A stretch of DNA of 64,000 bases from an uncultured Enterobacteriaceae bacterium (GTDB lineage: Bacteria; Pseudomonadota; Gammaproteobacteria; Enterobacterales; Enterobacteriaceae), in NCBI GenBank assembly GCA_947631255.1, contig CANRKT010000002.1, forward strand, positions 62,001 to 126,000, given 5' to 3'. The stretch's first letter is position 1, and every line of letters starts with the position of its first letter. Positions 8,996 through 19,928 of the stretch are shown in pieces. Under the pieces are notes generated by a model. That model saw nothing but the letters and a program-made list of their open reading frames with translations, searched no databases and was not told the DNA's origin. The translations under genes and the position numbers were made by a program.

Positions 8996-9619
8996 TTATT
9001 TACTGAGTAAAGGGGTCAGCTCTTTTGCCATTAAGTCGGCGATAAAAGGCTGTGCTTCAGCGGTTGGATGGATCCCATCATCCTGCATCCATCCGGGTTT
9101 CAGATAGACCTGCTCCATAAAAAAGGGCAACAAAGGAAGGGCGTATTTTTGAGCTAATTGCGGATAAATGGCGCTAAACGCTTCATTATAACGGCGGCCA
9201 TAGTTAGCGGGTAGTCTGATTTGCATCAGTAACGGCTTGGCACCAGCAGCCTGTACCTGAGTGATTATCTGCTGCAAAGTGGTTTCGACAGTCTGCGGAG
9301 GAAAACCGCGCAGACCATCATTACCGCCAAGCTCGATCAGAACCCATTCCGGTTTATGTTGTTCTAGCAAGGCAGGCAGGCGAGAAAGCCCTTGTGCTGC
9401 GGTATCACCACTGATACTTGCGTTCACGACCTGAATATTTTTCTGCGACCATTGCTTATTGAGCAGAGCAGGCCAGGCGCTATTTGCTGCCATGCGGTAA
9501 CCGGCACTCAAACTGTCACCCAAAATTAACAACGTGTCAGCTGCGGCGACACGAAATGTCATCAAGGTTAGAAACAGGAAGGGCAAATGCCAGCGGAATA
9601 CAGTGTTGAAGTTCATCAT
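8996..9619 (-). CDS. tesA: Thioesterase I / protease I / lysophospholipase L1 TesA
   Basis: This 207-residue periplasmic SGNH hydrolase starts with a signal peptide (hydrophobic LPFLFLTLMTF, cleavage near VAAA). It then shows block I GDSLSAGY with the nucleophilic Ser, block III GGNDGLRG, and the Asp/His block DDGIHP. It cleaves acyl-CoA and lysophospholipid thioesters and esters. The start MMNFN at 9619 matches E. coli; the longer frame to 9649 lacks support. Its first 33 nt overlap the divergent ybbA start, so both promoters lie inside the neighbouring coding sequence. TesA has been linked functionally with the YbbAP transporter. Confidence 0.95.
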   Translation of the reverse strand: MMNFNTVFRWHLPFLFLTLMTFRVAAADTLLILGDSLSAGYRMAANSAWPALLNKQWSQKNIQVVNASISGDTAAQGLSRLPALLEQHKPEWVLIELGGNDGLRGFPPQTVETTLQQIITQVQAAGAKPLLMQIRLPANYGRRYNEAFSAIYPQLAQKYALPLLPFFMEQVYLKPGWMQDDGIHPTAEAQPFIADLMAKELTPLLSK

Positions 9620-10273
9620 CTTAGCAAGTCCGTAGGTCAAGGGGAGCATGAGCTGTCCATCCTTACCGGAGTTGAGCTACTTGTCAAACCGGCACAAACT
9701 ATCGCCCTGATCGGGGAGTCAGGATCAGGTAAGTCTACATTGCTGGCGATCCTTGCCGGTCTCGATGATGGTACAGCCGGTGAAGTTTTCCTGCTGGGCC
9801 AGCCGTTACATAAAATGGATGAAGAACAACGTGCTGCTCTGCGTGCACGTAATGTCGGGTTTGTCTTCCAGTCCTTTATGTTGATTCCGACGCTGAGCGC
9901 GCTGGAAAACGCTGAATTACCGGCACTCTTACGCGGCGAAAATGATGCCGCCAGTCGTGCTCAGGCGAAAGCGTTGCTGGAAGAGTTAGGTCTCGGCAAG
10001 CGTCTGCATCACTTGCCTGCCCAGCTATCAGGAGGAGAGCAACAACGGGTGGCTCTGGCGCGTGCGTTTAATGGTCGTCCTGGCGTGCTGTTTGCCGATG
10101 AGCCCACCGGAAACCTCGACAGACAGACGGGGGATCGTATTGCCGATCTGCTCTTTTCATTGAACCGTGATAACGCGACGACGCTGATTCTGGTTACCCA
10201 TGACGAACACCTTGCTGCACGCTGTGACCGACGGTTGCGTGTCCGTGACGGTAAGTTGTGGGAGGAAGCATGA
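9587..10273 (+). CDS. ybbA: ABC transporter ATP-binding protein YbbA
   Basis: This 228-residue nucleotide-binding subunit of the MacB/LolD type has Walker A GESGSGKST, signature [15 protein letters not shown], Walker B VLFADEPTGNLD and the switch His in LILVTHD. It would power YbbP. It starts inside divergent tesA and its stop overlaps the ybbP start (ATGA), which indicates coupled translation. Gene order and the tesA overlap match E. coli. Confidence 0.95.
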   Translation: MPAEYSVEVHHLSKSVGQGEHELSILTGVELLVKPAQTIALIGESGSGKSTLLAILAGLDDGTAGEVFLLGQPLHKMDEEQRAALRARNVGFVFQSFMLIPTLSALENAELPALLRGENDAASRAQAKALLEELGLGKRLHHLPAQLSGGEQQRVALARAFNGRPGVLFADEPTGNLDRQTGDRIADLLFSLNRDNATTLILVTHDEHLAARCDRRLRVRDGKLWEEA

Positions 10274-12684
10274 TAGCACGTTGGTTCTGGCGTGAGTGGC
10301 GCTCGCCAGCGCTGCTGATTGTCTGGTTAGCCCTGAGTCTTGCCGTCGCTTGTGTCCTCGCGCTGGGCAGTATCAGCGATCGTATGGAACAAGGCTTGAC
10401 TCAGCAAAGTCGTGATTTTATGGCGGGTGACAGGGTTCTGCGCAGTCCACGAGCGGTCCCGGATGAATGGCTGAATGAAGCGACTAAAGCTGGTCTAACG
10501 GTAGGAAAACAGCTGATTTTTGCGACCATGACGTTTTCCGGTGAGATGCCCCAACTGGCGGATGTTAAAGCAGTTGATGAAACCTATCCCATCTATGGCG
10601 ACCTGAATACTCAACCACCTGGACTGAAAGCTGAACCTGGCACGGTGCTGCTGGCTCCTCGTTTAATGGCTCTGCTGAATTTAAAAATCGGTGACAGCAT
10701 TGATGTGGGGGATGCGCAGCTACGCATTATTGGCGAAGTTTTACAGGAGCCTGATGCCGGATTTAATCCGTTTAAGCTCGCACCGCGTCTGATGATGAAT
10801 ATGGTTGATGTCGAAAAAACCGGCGCAGTGCAGCCCGGCAGCCGTATTTCCTGGCGCTATAAGTTTGCCGGTACTCCGGAACAATTAGCGCAATATGAAA
10901 ACTTTTTACTGCCGGTATTACAGCCCGAACAGCGCTGGGTCGGCATGGAGCAAGATGAAGGAGCGCTGGGTAAATCGCTGCAACGCGCGCAGCAATTCTT
11001 ATTACTTTCTGCACTGCTGACTCTGTTACTGGCCATAGCTGCTGTGACAGTGGCGATGAGCCATTACTGTCGCAGCCGTTATGATCTGGTCGCGATTTTA
11101 AAAACGCTCGGTGCTGGTCGGGTCGCTCTGGCTAAACTGATAGTGGGTCAGTGGGTTATGCTACTGCTGTTATCGGCTATTACGGGCAGTCTTATCGGTC
11201 TGGTATTCGAATCGTTATTGATGCAGATGTTAAGGCCTGTACTGCCAAATGACCTGCCCGCTGCCAGTTTCTGGCCATGGGTATGGGCGATGGGATCGAT
11301 GGTCGCCATTTCATTCCTGGTGGGTATTCGTCCTTATCGTCTGTTGCTGGCGACTCAGCCATTACGTGTCCTGCGTCAGGATACCGTGGCTAACCTTTGG
11401 CCGCTGAAAATCTATCTGCCAGTAATGGCGGGTATCGTGGTCGCTCTGCTGGCGATATTAATGGGTGGCAATACTCTGCTGTGGGCCGTTCTTGCGGGTA
11501 TGGTCGTGCTGGCGGTACTGGCGGGTGGCGTGGGTTTCGGGGTACTGAAGTTCTTGAGGGTGCTGACGGTTAAGCATCTTGCTCTGCGACTGGCTATCAA
11601 TCGCTTATTAAGGCAGCCCTGGGTGACACTCAGCCAGCTGGCAGCCTTCTCGTTGTCCTTTATGCTACTTGCTTTGCTGCTGGTGCTGCGCGGTGATTTA
11701 CTGGATCGCTGGCAACAACAATTGCCAGAAGAAACCCCGAATTACTTCCTTATCAATATTGCACCAGAGCAGGCGGAACCGGTGAAAACCTTCCTGACCA
11801 GCCAGGGTGTGACGGTGGAGAACTTCTATCCGATTGTTCGAGTACGTATGACGGAGATCAACGGTAAATCGACAGAAGGTGATCCAGATGAAGCGCTGAA
11901 CCGTGAATTAAACCTCACCTGGCAGAGTCATAAACCAGAGCATAACCCGATAACCAGTGGTTACTGGCCACCGAAAGCGGGTGAAACCTCAATGGATGAG
12001 GTGGTTGCTGCCCGGCTGAATATCAAGCTGGGAGATACGCTGACCTTTATGGGAGATACCCAGCCATTTTCTGCCAAAGTGACCAGTCTGCGTAAAGTCG
12101 ACTGGGAAAGTATGCGACCTAATTTCTACTTTATCTTCCCGCCAGGCGCACTGGAAAATCAGCCGCAGAGCTTACTGACCAGCTTCCGTTGGGAAGGTGA
12201 TAATAGTCTGCTGACCCAGCTAAACCGTGAGTTCCCAACTGTCGGTCTGCTGGATATTGGCGCGATTATTAAACAAGTCAGTCAGGTACTGGAACAAGTG
12301 AGTCGGGCGCTGGAGTTAATGGTCGTCCTGGTGACCGCTTGCGGTTTGTTACTGTTACTGGCTCAAGTGCAAGTCGGTATGCGTCAGCGCCATCAGGAGC
12401 TGGTGGTCTACCGTACTCTGGGCGCGGGCAAGAAACTGCTGCGAATCACATTATGGTGGGAGTTTGCCCTGTTGGGGCTGGTATCAGGGCTGGTTGCGGC
12501 GATGGGTGCTGAAACCGCTCTGGGGCTGTTGCAAACCAAGGTATTTGATTTCCCGTGGCAGCCAGACTGGCGACTGTGGGTTATTTTACCCGTGATCGGT
12601 GCCATCCTCCTGTCGCTATGCGGTAGCTGGCTGGGCTTACGATTGCTGAAAGGGAAAGCCTTGTTCCGTCGCTTTGTGCCTTGA
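10270..12684 (+). CDS. ybbP: ABC transporter permease YbbP (MacB/FtsX type)
   Basis: This 804-residue inner-membrane permease has an N-terminal membrane helix, a large periplasmic region, then two FtsX-like membrane blocks. They are near residues 245-440 (with LVAILKTLGAGR) and 675-800 (with ELVVYRTLGAGKK). The duplicated LxTLGAG coupling motif is typical of the type VII ABC superfamily, which moves substrates mechanically in the periplasm rather than across the membrane. The ATG at 10270 is chosen because it overlaps the ybbA stop and gives the E. coli length. Substrate is uncertain; a role with TesA in clearing hydrophobic esters is inferred. Confidence 0.94.
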   Translation: MIARWFWREWRSPALLIVWLALSLAVACVLALGSISDRMEQGLTQQSRDFMAGDRVLRSPRAVPDEWLNEATKAGLTVGKQLIFATMTFSGEMPQLADVKAVDETYPIYGDLNTQPPGLKAEPGTVLLAPRLMALLNLKIGDSIDVGDAQLRIIGEVLQEPDAGFNPFKLAPRLMMNMVDVEKTGAVQPGSRISWRYKFAGTPEQLAQYENFLLPVLQPEQRWVGMEQDEGALGKSLQRAQQFLLLSALLTLLLAIAAVTVAMSHYCRSRYDLVAILKTLGAGRVALAKLIVGQWVMLLLLSAITGSLIGLVFESLLMQMLRPVLPNDLPAASFWPWVWAMGSMVAISFLVGIRPYRLLLATQPLRVLRQDTVANLWPLKIYLPVMAGIVVALLAILMGGNTLLWAVLAGMVVLAVLAGGVGFGVLKFLRVLTVKHLALRLAINRLLRQPWVTLSQLAAFSLSFMLLALLLVLRGDLLDRWQQQLPEETPNYFLINIAPEQAEPVKTFLTSQGVTVENFYPIVRVRMTEINGKSTEGDPDEALNRELNLTWQSHKPEHNPITSGYWPPKAGETSMDEVVAARLNIKLGDTLTFMGDTQPFSAKVTSLRKVDWESMRPNFYFIFPPGALENQPQSLLTSFRWEGDNSLLTQLNREFPTVGLLDIGAIIKQVSQVLEQVSRALELMVVLVTACGLLLLLAQVQVGMRQRHQELVVYRTLGAGKKLLRITLWWEFALLGLVSGLVAAMGAETALGLLQTKVFDFPWQPDWRLWVILPVIGAILLSLCGSWLGLRLLKGKALFRRFVP

Positions 12685-12701
12685 TTAATACCCCACCCAG
12701 T

Positions 12702-12738
12702 AAATGGCCGGATCATATTGAACCGGCCATTTTTTTCT
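12702..12738 (+). terminator. Rho-independent terminator of ybbAP
   Basis: An AATGGCCGG / CCGGCCATT stem is followed by a run of seven T, 18 nt after the ybbP stop. Confidence 0.85.
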
Positions 12739-12858
12739 CCCTGCAAAGGGGCTGGTCACGCTCTTTCACACTGCGTGTTGCTGGCCGCCGATATCAGAAG
12801 TGCCCTGAAATGATGTTGCTCTTAGCAGAGAGCGGATCCCTGGCTGTACTGCTACAAG

Positions 12859-12897
12859 GAAAAAGGAAAGGAGAAGCGTTCATCTCCTCTCTTTCCC
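12859..12897 (-). terminator. Probable terminator of purEK
   Basis: Read on the minus strand, an imperfect GGAAAGAGAGGAGA / TCTCCTTTCC stem is followed by TTTTTCC. It lies about 20 nt past the purK stop. Confidence 0.65.
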
Positions 12898-12917
12898 TTA
12901 TGGCTACAGTACGGCTG

Positions 12918-13988
12918 TTATTGAGTGAGTTTGCCCTGCGCCCAGACGATACCGCTGGCATACTCTGGTGGTAGCAGCGGAACGAGAGCCTCAAGAGAGG
13001 CGCTCAGGTGTGAAGTATCGCTGTCATTCAGATTGAGGTGCCCGACTTTGCGACCAGCATGGACTGTTTTGTCATACCAGTGCAGGTGAACCAGCGGCAG
13101 TTTCAGCCAGTCATAATTTAAGTCGGTGCCGATCAGATTGATCATCACTGACGGGGCGTTCACAATCGGTTTTGGTAACGGTAAGTCAACAATGGCGCGT
13201 AAATGTAGCTCAAACTGGCTGATTGAGGCTCCATTTTGCGTCCAGTGACCACTGTTATGTACCCGCGGTGCCAGCTCATTGATCAGCAGTCCTGCCGGAG
13301 TGATAAAACACTCCATTGCCATGACGCCGACATAATTTAGTTCGTCCATTATCGTGCTAAGCATCGCTTCTGCCTGATCCTGATGCTCGCGATTAGCCTG
13401 AGGGAAGGCGACGCTGGTACGCAGAATACCGTCCTGATGGAGATTATGGGTCAGCGGATAAAATACCGTGCTGCCATCATGTCCCCTGGCTCCCACCAGT
13501 GAAACTTCACCAGAGAAATTAATCCCTTGCTCAACAATGCACTCACCATAACACTCGTCCGGTAACTGAGCGGTTTCATCACTGCGTAAACGCCACTGAC
13601 CGCGGCCGTCATAACCCCCAGTGCGGCGTTTTACTATTGCCAGGGAACCCAGGGTATTAAACACTTCCGGCCACTGCTGAGCATTGGACAGTAACTGCCA
13701 CGGGGCTGTTGCCAGTTCCAGTCTGTCGAAGAGTTGTTTTTGTGTCAGACGGTCGGCAATAATGGGAAAGATATCTCGGTTTACAAAGCCGTTATGCCGA
13801 GCCAGTTCACGCGTCAGCGCGGTTTCCGGCCAGCGTTCAATTTCTGCGGTGATCACGCTTTGTACAAAAGGGACGGCTTCAGGTTCAGCATCCAGCCCAA
13901 CCGGATAGACTGCGATACCCAGAGGTTCGCCAGCCTGACGCAACATACGTCCCAGCTGACCGTTACCTAAGACACAAACAGGTTTCAT
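12918..13988 (-). CDS. purK: 5-(carboxyamino)imidazole ribonucleotide synthase PurK
   Basis: This 356-residue ATP-grasp enzyme converts AIR, ATP and bicarbonate to N5-CAIR in purine synthesis. The start shows [12 protein letters not shown], the ATP-binding region [15 protein letters not shown], and the metal/substrate segment [20 protein letters not shown]. Its start overlaps the purE stop by 4 nt, so PurE (the next enzyme in the path) and PurK are coupled. Length is within one residue of E. coli. Confidence 0.96.
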   Translation of the reverse strand: MKPVCVLGNGQLGRMLRQAGEPLGIAVYPVGLDAEPEAVPFVQSVITAEIERWPETALTRELARHNGFVNRDIFPIIADRLTQKQLFDRLELATAPWQLLSNAQQWPEVFNTLGSLAIVKRRTGGYDGRGQWRLRSDETAQLPDECYGECIVEQGINFSGEVSLVGARGHDGSTVFYPLTHNLHQDGILRTSVAFPQANREHQDQAEAMLSTIMDELNYVGVMAMECFITPAGLLINELAPRVHNSGHWTQNGASISQFELHLRAIVDLPLPKPIVNAPSVMINLIGTDLNYDWLKLPLVHLHWYDKTVHAGRKVGHLNLNDSDTSHLSASLEALVPLLPPEYASGIVWAQGKLTQ

Positions 13989-14494
13989 ACCTCACCCCGT
14001 GGATCTGGATTCTCGAGCACTTCATCCGTCTGGCTTTGACGCCATACAGCCAGGCGTTGATGCAGGGCTTTATCATGCAGTGCGAGGATTTGTGCAGCGA
14101 ATAAGGCTGCGTTGGCAGCACCTGCTTTACCAATCGCCAGAGTACCGACCGGGATACCGCGCGGCATCTGGACGATAGAGTAGAGACTGTCCACGCCGCT
14201 CAGGGCCGCGCTTTGTACAGGTACACCTAATACCGGGACCAGCGTTTTTGCCGCCAGCATACCCGGAAGATGTGCAGCCCCGCCCGCGCCCGCTATAATC
14301 ACCTGATAGCCGTTAGCTTCGGCTTGTTCAGCAAAGCTAAACAGTTTATCAGGGGTGCGATGCGCGGAGACGACTTCGACATGATGAGGAATGTTCAAGG
14401 CGGTGAGGATTTCAGCGGCAAACTGCATGGTTGCCCAGTCACTTTTTGAACCCATAACAATGGCGATAGATGCCGGGGTATGCTCAGAAGACAT
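13985..14494 (-). CDS. purE: N5-carboxyaminoimidazole ribonucleotide mutase PurE
   Basis: This 169-residue class I PurE interconverts N5-CAIR and CAIR. The core [25 protein letters not shown] and [13 protein letters not shown] motifs form the active site, including the catalytic His in SAHRT. The start MSSEHTP at 14494 matches E. coli; the longer frame to 14551 runs into the promoter region. It is preceded by a PurR box about 90 bp upstream and heads the purEK operon. Confidence 0.97.
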   Translation of the reverse strand: MSSEHTPASIAIVMGSKSDWATMQFAAEILTALNIPHHVEVVSAHRTPDKLFSFAEQAEANGYQVIIAGAGGAAHLPGMLAAKTLVPVLGVPVQSAALSGVDSLYSIVQMPRGIPVGTLAIGKAGAANAALFAAQILALHDKALHQRLAVWRQSQTDEVLENPDPRGEV

Positions 14495-14583
14495 GCGTCT
14501 CAAAACTCCTGTGGGTATGCAGACATCACCGAACGCGGCGCATTCGGTCACAAGGCTTGAGAGAATAGCACGAACATTACGGA

Positions 14584-14599
14584 AGGAAAACGGTTGCGC
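14584..14599 (-). promoter_or_regulatory. PurR operator of purEK
   Basis: On the purE strand the 16-mer GCGCAACCGTTTTCCT is one base from the recalled E. coli purE PurR box (consensus ACGCAAACGTTTTCGT). It lies 90 bp upstream of the purE start, between lpxH and purE. Confidence 0.8.
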
Positions 14600-14631
14600 A
14601 GGGTAAAATCAGGCGAAAATAACGATTTCAG

Positions 14632-15354
14632 TTAAAAAGGAAATGAAATCAGTTCGACGTTTTCAGGCGTGACTTTAATCATCGATCCTTCATGATGCCA
14701 GGCCCCTAACACACAGCGAAAGGCCTGTTGTTGGTTGGCGACGAGCGCATGGATCTCCGGACGATGAGTATGGCCGTGAATTAACCACTGAACGTGATAT
14801 TGGGTCAGGGTATCCACCACTGCCTGCGGATTCACATCCATAATGCTCAGGGATTTGTTGCTATTGGCGGCTTTACTCCCCGCACGCATTTTTGCCGCAA
14901 TGCGACGGCGAAAGAAGAGCGGCAGAGCCAGAAAAATCATTTGCAGCCAAGGACGGTGTACTTTCTCACGAAAGGCCTGATAGCCCGTATCATCAGTGCA
15001 GAGCGTGTCGCCATGCATGATAAGCATTTTGCGACCGTAAAGATCAACCCGTTGCGACTCAGGTAACAGAATCATTCCACTGGCGCGGGCAAAGCGTTTT
15101 CCTATCAAAAAATCACGGTTACCATGAATGAAGTAACAGGGTACACCGGAGTTTACCAGGGTTTTAATTGCTGCGGCAATTTGCAAATGAAGTGGCGTGG
15201 TATCGTCATCACCAATCCAGCTTTCAAACAGATCGCCTAAAATATAAAGTGCATCGGCATGAACGGCCTGGTGGGCCAGGAAATGAAGAAAACCGGCGGT
15301 TTGCGCCGGTTCCTCATCACATAGATGTAAATCTGCAATGAACAGAGTGGACAT
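14632..15354 (-). CDS. lpxH: UDP-2,3-diacylglucosamine diphosphatase LpxH
   Basis: This 240-residue peripheral inner-membrane metallophosphoesterase hydrolyses UDP-2,3-diacylglucosamine to lipid X in lipid A synthesis. Calcineurin-like motifs occur in order: [40 protein letters not shown] and HGHTHRP, which together coordinate two Mn ions. Its ATG overlaps the ppiB stop (TAATG), giving a ppiB-lpxH operon as in E. coli. The gene sits just upstream of purE. Confidence 0.96.
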   Translation of the reverse strand: MSTLFIADLHLCDEEPAQTAGFLHFLAHQAVHADALYILGDLFESWIGDDDTTPLHLQIAAAIKTLVNSGVPCYFIHGNRDFLIGKRFARASGMILLPESQRVDLYGRKMLIMHGDTLCTDDTGYQAFREKVHRPWLQMIFLALPLFFRRRIAAKMRAGSKAANSNKSLSIMDVNPQAVVDTLTQYHVQWLIHGHTHRPEIHALVANQQQAFRCVLGAWHHEGSMIKVTPENVELISFPF

Positions 15355-15848
15355 TATTCGCTAACAGTTACGCTGTGAACAATGACATCTTCTTTAGGTA
15401 CGTCCTGGTGCATGCCGCTGCGACCAGTGGTAACGCCTTTAATTTTATCAACAACATCCATACCTTCTACAACTTCAGCGAAGACGCAGTAACCCCAACC
15501 TTGCATGCTTTCGCTGCTGAAGTTCAGGAAGTCGTTATCCGCTACGTTGATAAAGAACTGTGAGCTGGCAGAATGTGGAGCCTGAGTACGGGCCATGGCC
15601 AGCGTACCGCGGGTGTTTTTCAGGCCATTATTTGCTTCGTTCTGAATAGTTTCTTTGGTTGCTTTCTGATTCATACCTGGCTCAAAACCGCCGCCTTGAA
15701 TCATAAAGCCGTTAATCACACGGTGGAAAATAGTGTTGTTATAGAAACCTTCGCGACAGTAGTCGAGGAAGTTTTTAGCTGTAACTGGCGCTTTATCATC
15801 AAAAGTTTTAATAACAATATCGCCGTGATTAGTATGAAAAGTAACCAT
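15354..15848 (-). CDS. ppiB: Cytoplasmic peptidyl-prolyl cis-trans isomerase B
   Basis: This 164-residue cyclophilin has no signal peptide, so it is cytosolic. Catalytic and binding motifs are [14 protein letters not shown] (active-site Arg), [20 protein letters not shown], and [15 protein letters not shown]. It isomerises X-Pro bonds. It is divergent from cysS and overlaps lpxH by one base. Length equals E. coli PpiB. Confidence 0.96.
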   Translation of the reverse strand: MVTFHTNHGDIVIKTFDDKAPVTAKNFLDYCREGFYNNTIFHRVINGFMIQGGGFEPGMNQKATKETIQNEANNGLKNTRGTLAMARTQAPHSASSQFFINVADNDFLNFSSESMQGWGYCVFAEVVEGMDVVDKIKGVTTGRSGMHQDVPKEDVIVHSVTVSE

Positions 15849-16023
15849 TTTTATGTCCTAATAATTGTCAGTGGATATCTCGGCAAACCGTGCCGTTTTA
15901 TCAAGGTGTTTTTATAACATAACTCTTACCATCGCGTCAGTAATGCAAAGCAAGCTGCTTCGGGGTAAAATCTTGCGGTAAGATAAGCGATTGCCTTTCC
16001 ACACACAGATATGGAATCTCCTG

Positions 16024-17409
16024 ATGTTAAAAATTTTTAATACCCTGACTCGCCAAAAAGAGGAATTTAAGCCTATTCATGCTGGAAAAGTCGGCATGTA
16101 CGTGTGTGGTATCACGGTTTACGATCTCTGTCACATTGGACACGGACGCACTTTTATTTCCTTCGATGTTGTTGCTCGCTACTTACGTTATCGTGGTTAC
16201 GAGCTGACTTATGTACGTAATATTACCGACATTGACGACAAAATTATCAAGCGTGCTAATGAAAATGGTGAGGATTTTGTCACCCTGGTCGATCGTATGG
16301 TGGTTGAGATGCATAAGGATTTCGATGCCCTGAATATTTTGCGTCCTGATAGCGAACCACGGGCGACCAAGCATATTCCGGAAATTATCGAAATTGTTGA
16401 GAAACTTCTGGAGCGCGGTCACGCCTATGTCGCTGATAACGGCGATGTGCTGTTCTCGGTTGAAAGCGATCCAAATTATGGCGCACTGTCTCGTCAGGAT
16501 CTTGATCAACTCCAGGCGGGATCGCGTGTTGATGTGGTTGACGCCAAGCGTAACCCGATGGACTTCGTGCTGTGGAAAATGTCAAAACCTGGTGAACCGA
16601 ACTGGCCATCTCCGTGGGGAGCTGGGCGTCCGGGCTGGCACATTGAATGTTCTGCGATGAACTGCAAACAGCTGGGCCAGCATTTTGATTTACACGGCGG
16701 CGGTTCTGACCTGATTTTCCCTCACCATGAAAATGAAATGGCGCAGTCAACGTGTGCGCATAGCGGTGACTACGTCAACACCTGGATGCACTCCGGAATG
16801 GTGATGGTTGACCGTGAAAAAATGTCAAAATCACTGGGTAACTTTTTCACCGTACGCGATGTACTAAAATATTACGATGCTGAAACAGTACGTTACTTCC
16901 TGATCTCCGGGCACTATCGCAGCCAGTTAAACTACAGCGAAGAGAACCTTCAGCAGGCACGCGCCTCTCTTGAACGTCTGTATATTGCCTTGCGTGGCAC
17001 TGATGCAAGCGTTGAAGCTGAGGGGGGTGAGGCGTATGTTGCACGCTTCTGTGAAGCGATGGACGATGACTTCAATACGCCGGAAGCCTATGCAGTATTG
17101 TTTGATATGGCGCGTGAAATTAACCGCCTGAAAAGCGAAAATCCACAGGCTGCAAACGGTCTTGCATCGGCATTACGTTCTCTGGCTGGCGTACTGGGCT
17201 TGCTGGAACAAGATCCAGAGCAGTTCCTGCAAAGCAATGCGCAGGCTGATGACGGCGAAGTCGCAGAGATAGAAGCCTTAATCAAACAACGTAATGAAGC
17301 CCGTGCCACTAAGAACTGGGCGCAAGCGGATCAGGCGCGTGACCGTTTGAATGAGCTGGGTATTGTGCTGGAAGATAGCGCGGAAGGGACTATCTGGCGT
17401 CGTAAATAA
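16024..17409 (+). CDS. cysS: Cysteinyl-tRNA synthetase
   Basis: This 461-residue class I synthetase has the zinc and substrate site [18 protein letters not shown], which includes the HIGH motif. The Zn-binding segment is [10 protein letters not shown] with HHENE, and the KMSKS loop is in [10 protein letters not shown]. The ATG at 16024 (MLKIFNTL) matches E. coli; the upstream in-frame Met at 15991 would add 11 residues with no family support. It is divergent from ppiB and followed by a strong terminator. Confidence 0.97.
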   Translation: MLKIFNTLTRQKEEFKPIHAGKVGMYVCGITVYDLCHIGHGRTFISFDVVARYLRYRGYELTYVRNITDIDDKIIKRANENGEDFVTLVDRMVVEMHKDFDALNILRPDSEPRATKHIPEIIEIVEKLLERGHAYVADNGDVLFSVESDPNYGALSRQDLDQLQAGSRVDVVDAKRNPMDFVLWKMSKPGEPNWPSPWGAGRPGWHIECSAMNCKQLGQHFDLHGGGSDLIFPHHENEMAQSTCAHSGDYVNTWMHSGMVMVDREKMSKSLGNFFTVRDVLKYYDAETVRYFLISGHYRSQLNYSEENLQQARASLERLYIALRGTDASVEAEGGEAYVARFCEAMDDDFNTPEAYAVLFDMAREINRLKSENPQAANGLASALRSLAGVLGLLEQDPEQFLQSNAQADDGEVAEIEALIKQRNEARATKNWAQADQARDRLNELGIVLEDSAEGTIWRRK

Positions 17410-17460
17410 AAATACCCGCCATGCCAGAGGAATGCGATAACCATCTCCTCTGTAATAGTA

Positions 17461-17490
17461 AAAAGCGGCAATGTTGCCGCTTTTTTTTAC
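17461..17490. terminator. Bidirectional terminator between cysS and ahpF
   Basis: AAAAAGCGGCAA / TTGCCGCTTTTTTTT forms a near-perfect palindrome with A and T tracts. It can serve convergent cysS and ahpF. Confidence 0.88.
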
Positions 17491-17507
17491 GCTATAAGAA
17501 CAGGATG

Positions 17508-19088
17508 TTATGCCGCGTCGGTAACCGGAACTGGGGTCCGAATTAAGTAATCAAACGCACTCAGAGAGGCTTTGGCGCCTTCACCTGTGGCGATAATTAT
17601 CTGCTTATATGGAACCGTGGTGCAGTCACCTGCAGCAAAGATGCCTTTGACACTGGTTTCACCTTTGGTATCAATCACAATTTCGCCCATGCGATTGCGT
17701 TCGACCACACCTTCCAGCCACTGGGTATTAGGCAGTAATCCTATCTGCACAAAGATACCTGACAGAGCGATATTATGCTGGTTGCCGCTGACACGATCCT
17801 GATACTGCAAACCGGTGACTTTGCTGCCATCGCCTTTGACTTCCTGAGTCTGAGCATTAAGGATGATATCGACATTTTTCAGGCTACGAGCTTTATCCTG
17901 TAATACCTTGTCGGCTTTCATCTCGGAGGCAAATTCCAGCACGGTGACATGCTCTACCACTCCTGCAAGATCAATCGCTGCCTCAATACCTGAGTTACCA
18001 CCACCAATAACCGCGACGCGCTTACCTTTAAATAACGGGCCATCACAGTGCGGGCAATAGGTCACCCCTTTGGTACGGTACTGCTCCTCACCCGGCACAT
18101 TCAAATTGCGCCATTTCGCACCGGTCGCGATAATAATAGAACGCGCTTTGATTACGGCCCCTGAGGCGGTAACCAGCTGATGCAGCCCTCCTTCCTCACT
18201 TGCTGGGATCAAGGTTCTGGCACTTTCACTATCAATCACATCAACGTTATACTCATCGACATGCACTTTTAGTGCCGAAGCCAGAAGCTGGCCTTCAGTT
18301 TTGGCAACCGAGATATAGTTTTCGATATCCACGGTATCCAGCACCTGCCCGCCGAATCGTTCTCCCATCAGACCGGTACGAATATCTTTACGTGCGGCAT
18401 AAATGGCCGCCGCTGCCCCAGCAGGCCCACTGCCCACAATAAAGACTTCGTAAGGTGCGCGAGCATTCAATGCTTCGGCTTTGCGTTTTTCTGCCCCGGT
18501 ATCAATTTTATTGGCGATCTCTTCGAGCGTCATACGCCCCTGACCGAAATCTTCCCCGTTCAGGAATACGGCAGGAACCCCCATGATATTGCGCTCTTGG
18601 ATCTCATTCTGGAAAACACCACCATCAATTGCGGTATGGGTGATTTTCGGGTTGAGAATGCTCATCAGATTCAATGCTTGCACGACATCAGGACAGTTAT
18701 GGCAGCTCAGGGAATAATAAGTTTCAAAGTGAAAATCACCCTCGATACCCTGGATTTGTTCCAGGAGTTCAACTGAAGCCTTGGCAGGATGCCCGCCCAT
18801 TTGTAACAGAGCCAGCACCAGAGAGGTAAACTCATGGCCCAGCGGCGAGCCTGCAAAACGCGGCCCGTGGTTTGAACCTGGGTGAGTAATCAAAAATGAC
18901 GGCTTGCGTACTGCCAGGGTGTTATCAATACGGAAGGAAACACGTTCTGATAACTCTGCTATTTCAGTCAGCAATTCGTGGACTTCAGATGATTTATCGC
19001 TGTTATCCAAAGTGGCAATCAATTCAACCGGTTTGGTTAATTTTTCAAGGTAGGCCTTGAGCTGGTTTTTCATTGTTGTATCGAGCAT
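17508..19088 (-). CDS. ahpF: Alkyl hydroperoxide reductase subunit F
   Basis: This 526-residue flavoprotein passes electrons from NADH to AhpC. The N-terminal domain has two thioredoxin folds with the CxxC in SCHNCPDVV. The C-terminal thioredoxin-reductase-like part has the FAD motif [18 protein letters not shown], the redox pair [10 protein letters not shown], the NAD motif [17 protein letters not shown] and a C-terminal FAD site [16 protein letters not shown]. The ATG at 19088 (MLDTTMK) matches E. coli; the longer frame to 19154 is unsupported. It lies downstream of ahpC on the same strand. Confidence 0.96.
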   Translation of the reverse strand: MLDTTMKNQLKAYLEKLTKPVELIATLDNSDKSSEVHELLTEIAELSERVSFRIDNTLAVRKPSFLITHPGSNHGPRFAGSPLGHEFTSLVLALLQMGGHPAKASVELLEQIQGIEGDFHFETYYSLSCHNCPDVVQALNLMSILNPKITHTAIDGGVFQNEIQERNIMGVPAVFLNGEDFGQGRMTLEEIANKIDTGAEKRKAEALNARAPYEVFIVGSGPAGAAAAIYAARKDIRTGLMGERFGGQVLDTVDIENYISVAKTEGQLLASALKVHVDEYNVDVIDSESARTLIPASEEGGLHQLVTASGAVIKARSIIIATGAKWRNLNVPGEEQYRTKGVTYCPHCDGPLFKGKRVAVIGGGNSGIEAAIDLAGVVEHVTVLEFASEMKADKVLQDKARSLKNVDIILNAQTQEVKGDGSKVTGLQYQDRVSGNQHNIALSGIFVQIGLLPNTQWLEGVVERNRMGEIVIDTKGETSVKGIFAAGDCTTVPYKQIIIATGEGAKASLSAFDYLIRTPVPVTDAA

Positions 19089-19267
19089 AAAAGGTCCCCT
19101 TATACCTGAAAAAAATCGGCTCACAGAAGCCGATGAAGAGACGAAAAATAACACGCTTTATTGTCTTGCTGGCAGGGTAATACCAGCCCAATAAAAATCG
19201 TAAAATCAATTCATTGGTTAGCTTTATTGACTGCCGAAGCAGTCAATAAATATAGCAGACGGAAATA

Positions 19268-19831
19268 TTAGATTTTACCGACCAGGTCGAGAGAAGGAGC
19301 CAGTGTCGCATCACCTTCTTTCCATTTTGCCGGGCACACTTCACCTGGGTGGCTGGCAACATACTGGGCTGCTTTGACTTTACGCAGCAGGTCTGATGCA
19401 TCGCGGCCAATACCTTCAGCAGTCACTTCGATAGCCTGAATAATGCCTTGTGGGTCAATGATAAAGGTACCACGGTCAGCCAGACCTTGCTCTTCACGCA
19501 TATTTTCAAAGTTACGGGTCAGGGCGCCTGTTGGGTCACCTATCATGGCATAGTCAATCTTGGAGATAGTCTCAGAGCTGCCATGCCAGGCTTTGTGGGT
19601 GAAATGGGTATCGGTTGAAACAGAGTAGATATCAACACCCAGTTTCTGGAATTCTTCATAATGGTCAGCAACATCACCCAGTTCAGTCGGACAAACAAAA
19701 GTGAAGTCAGCCGGGTAGAAGAAGAACACGCTCCAGCGACCTTCAACATCTTTCTCAGTAACTTCAATGAACTCACCTTTTTTAAAGGCGGTATTTGTGA
19801 AAGGTTTGATTTTGGTATTAATTAAAGACAT
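19268..19831 (-). CDS. ahpC: Alkyl hydroperoxide reductase subunit C (peroxiredoxin)
   Basis: This 187-residue typical 2-Cys peroxiredoxin has the peroxidatic Cys in [11 protein letters not shown] and the resolving Cys in [10 protein letters not shown]. It reduces H2O2 and organic hydroperoxides and is recycled by AhpF, whose gene lies 179 bp downstream. The family GGxG-like and C-terminal features of sensitive 2-Cys Prx are present. No OxyR site could be called by eye upstream. Confidence 0.97.
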   Translation of the reverse strand: MSLINTKIKPFTNTAFKKGEFIEVTEKDVEGRWSVFFFYPADFTFVCPTELGDVADHYEEFQKLGVDIYSVSTDTHFTHKAWHGSSETISKIDYAMIGDPTGALTRNFENMREEQGLADRGTFIIDPQGIIQAIEVTAEGIGRDASDLLRKVKAAQYVASHPGEVCPAKWKEGDATLAPSLDLVGKI

Positions 19832-19928
19832 TTGTATATCCTCCGTTTTGCGATAGGAGAAAGATACGTTGATTCTTAAGATAGCTCTAATGGGTTATCT
19901 GTATCAAATTGATAGGTAAATCCTATGA

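Noticed and set aside
12681-12974. 97-residue open frame between ybbP and purK
   Set aside because: It crosses the ybbP terminator, the purK terminator and purK coding DNA on the other strand; no homology recognised.
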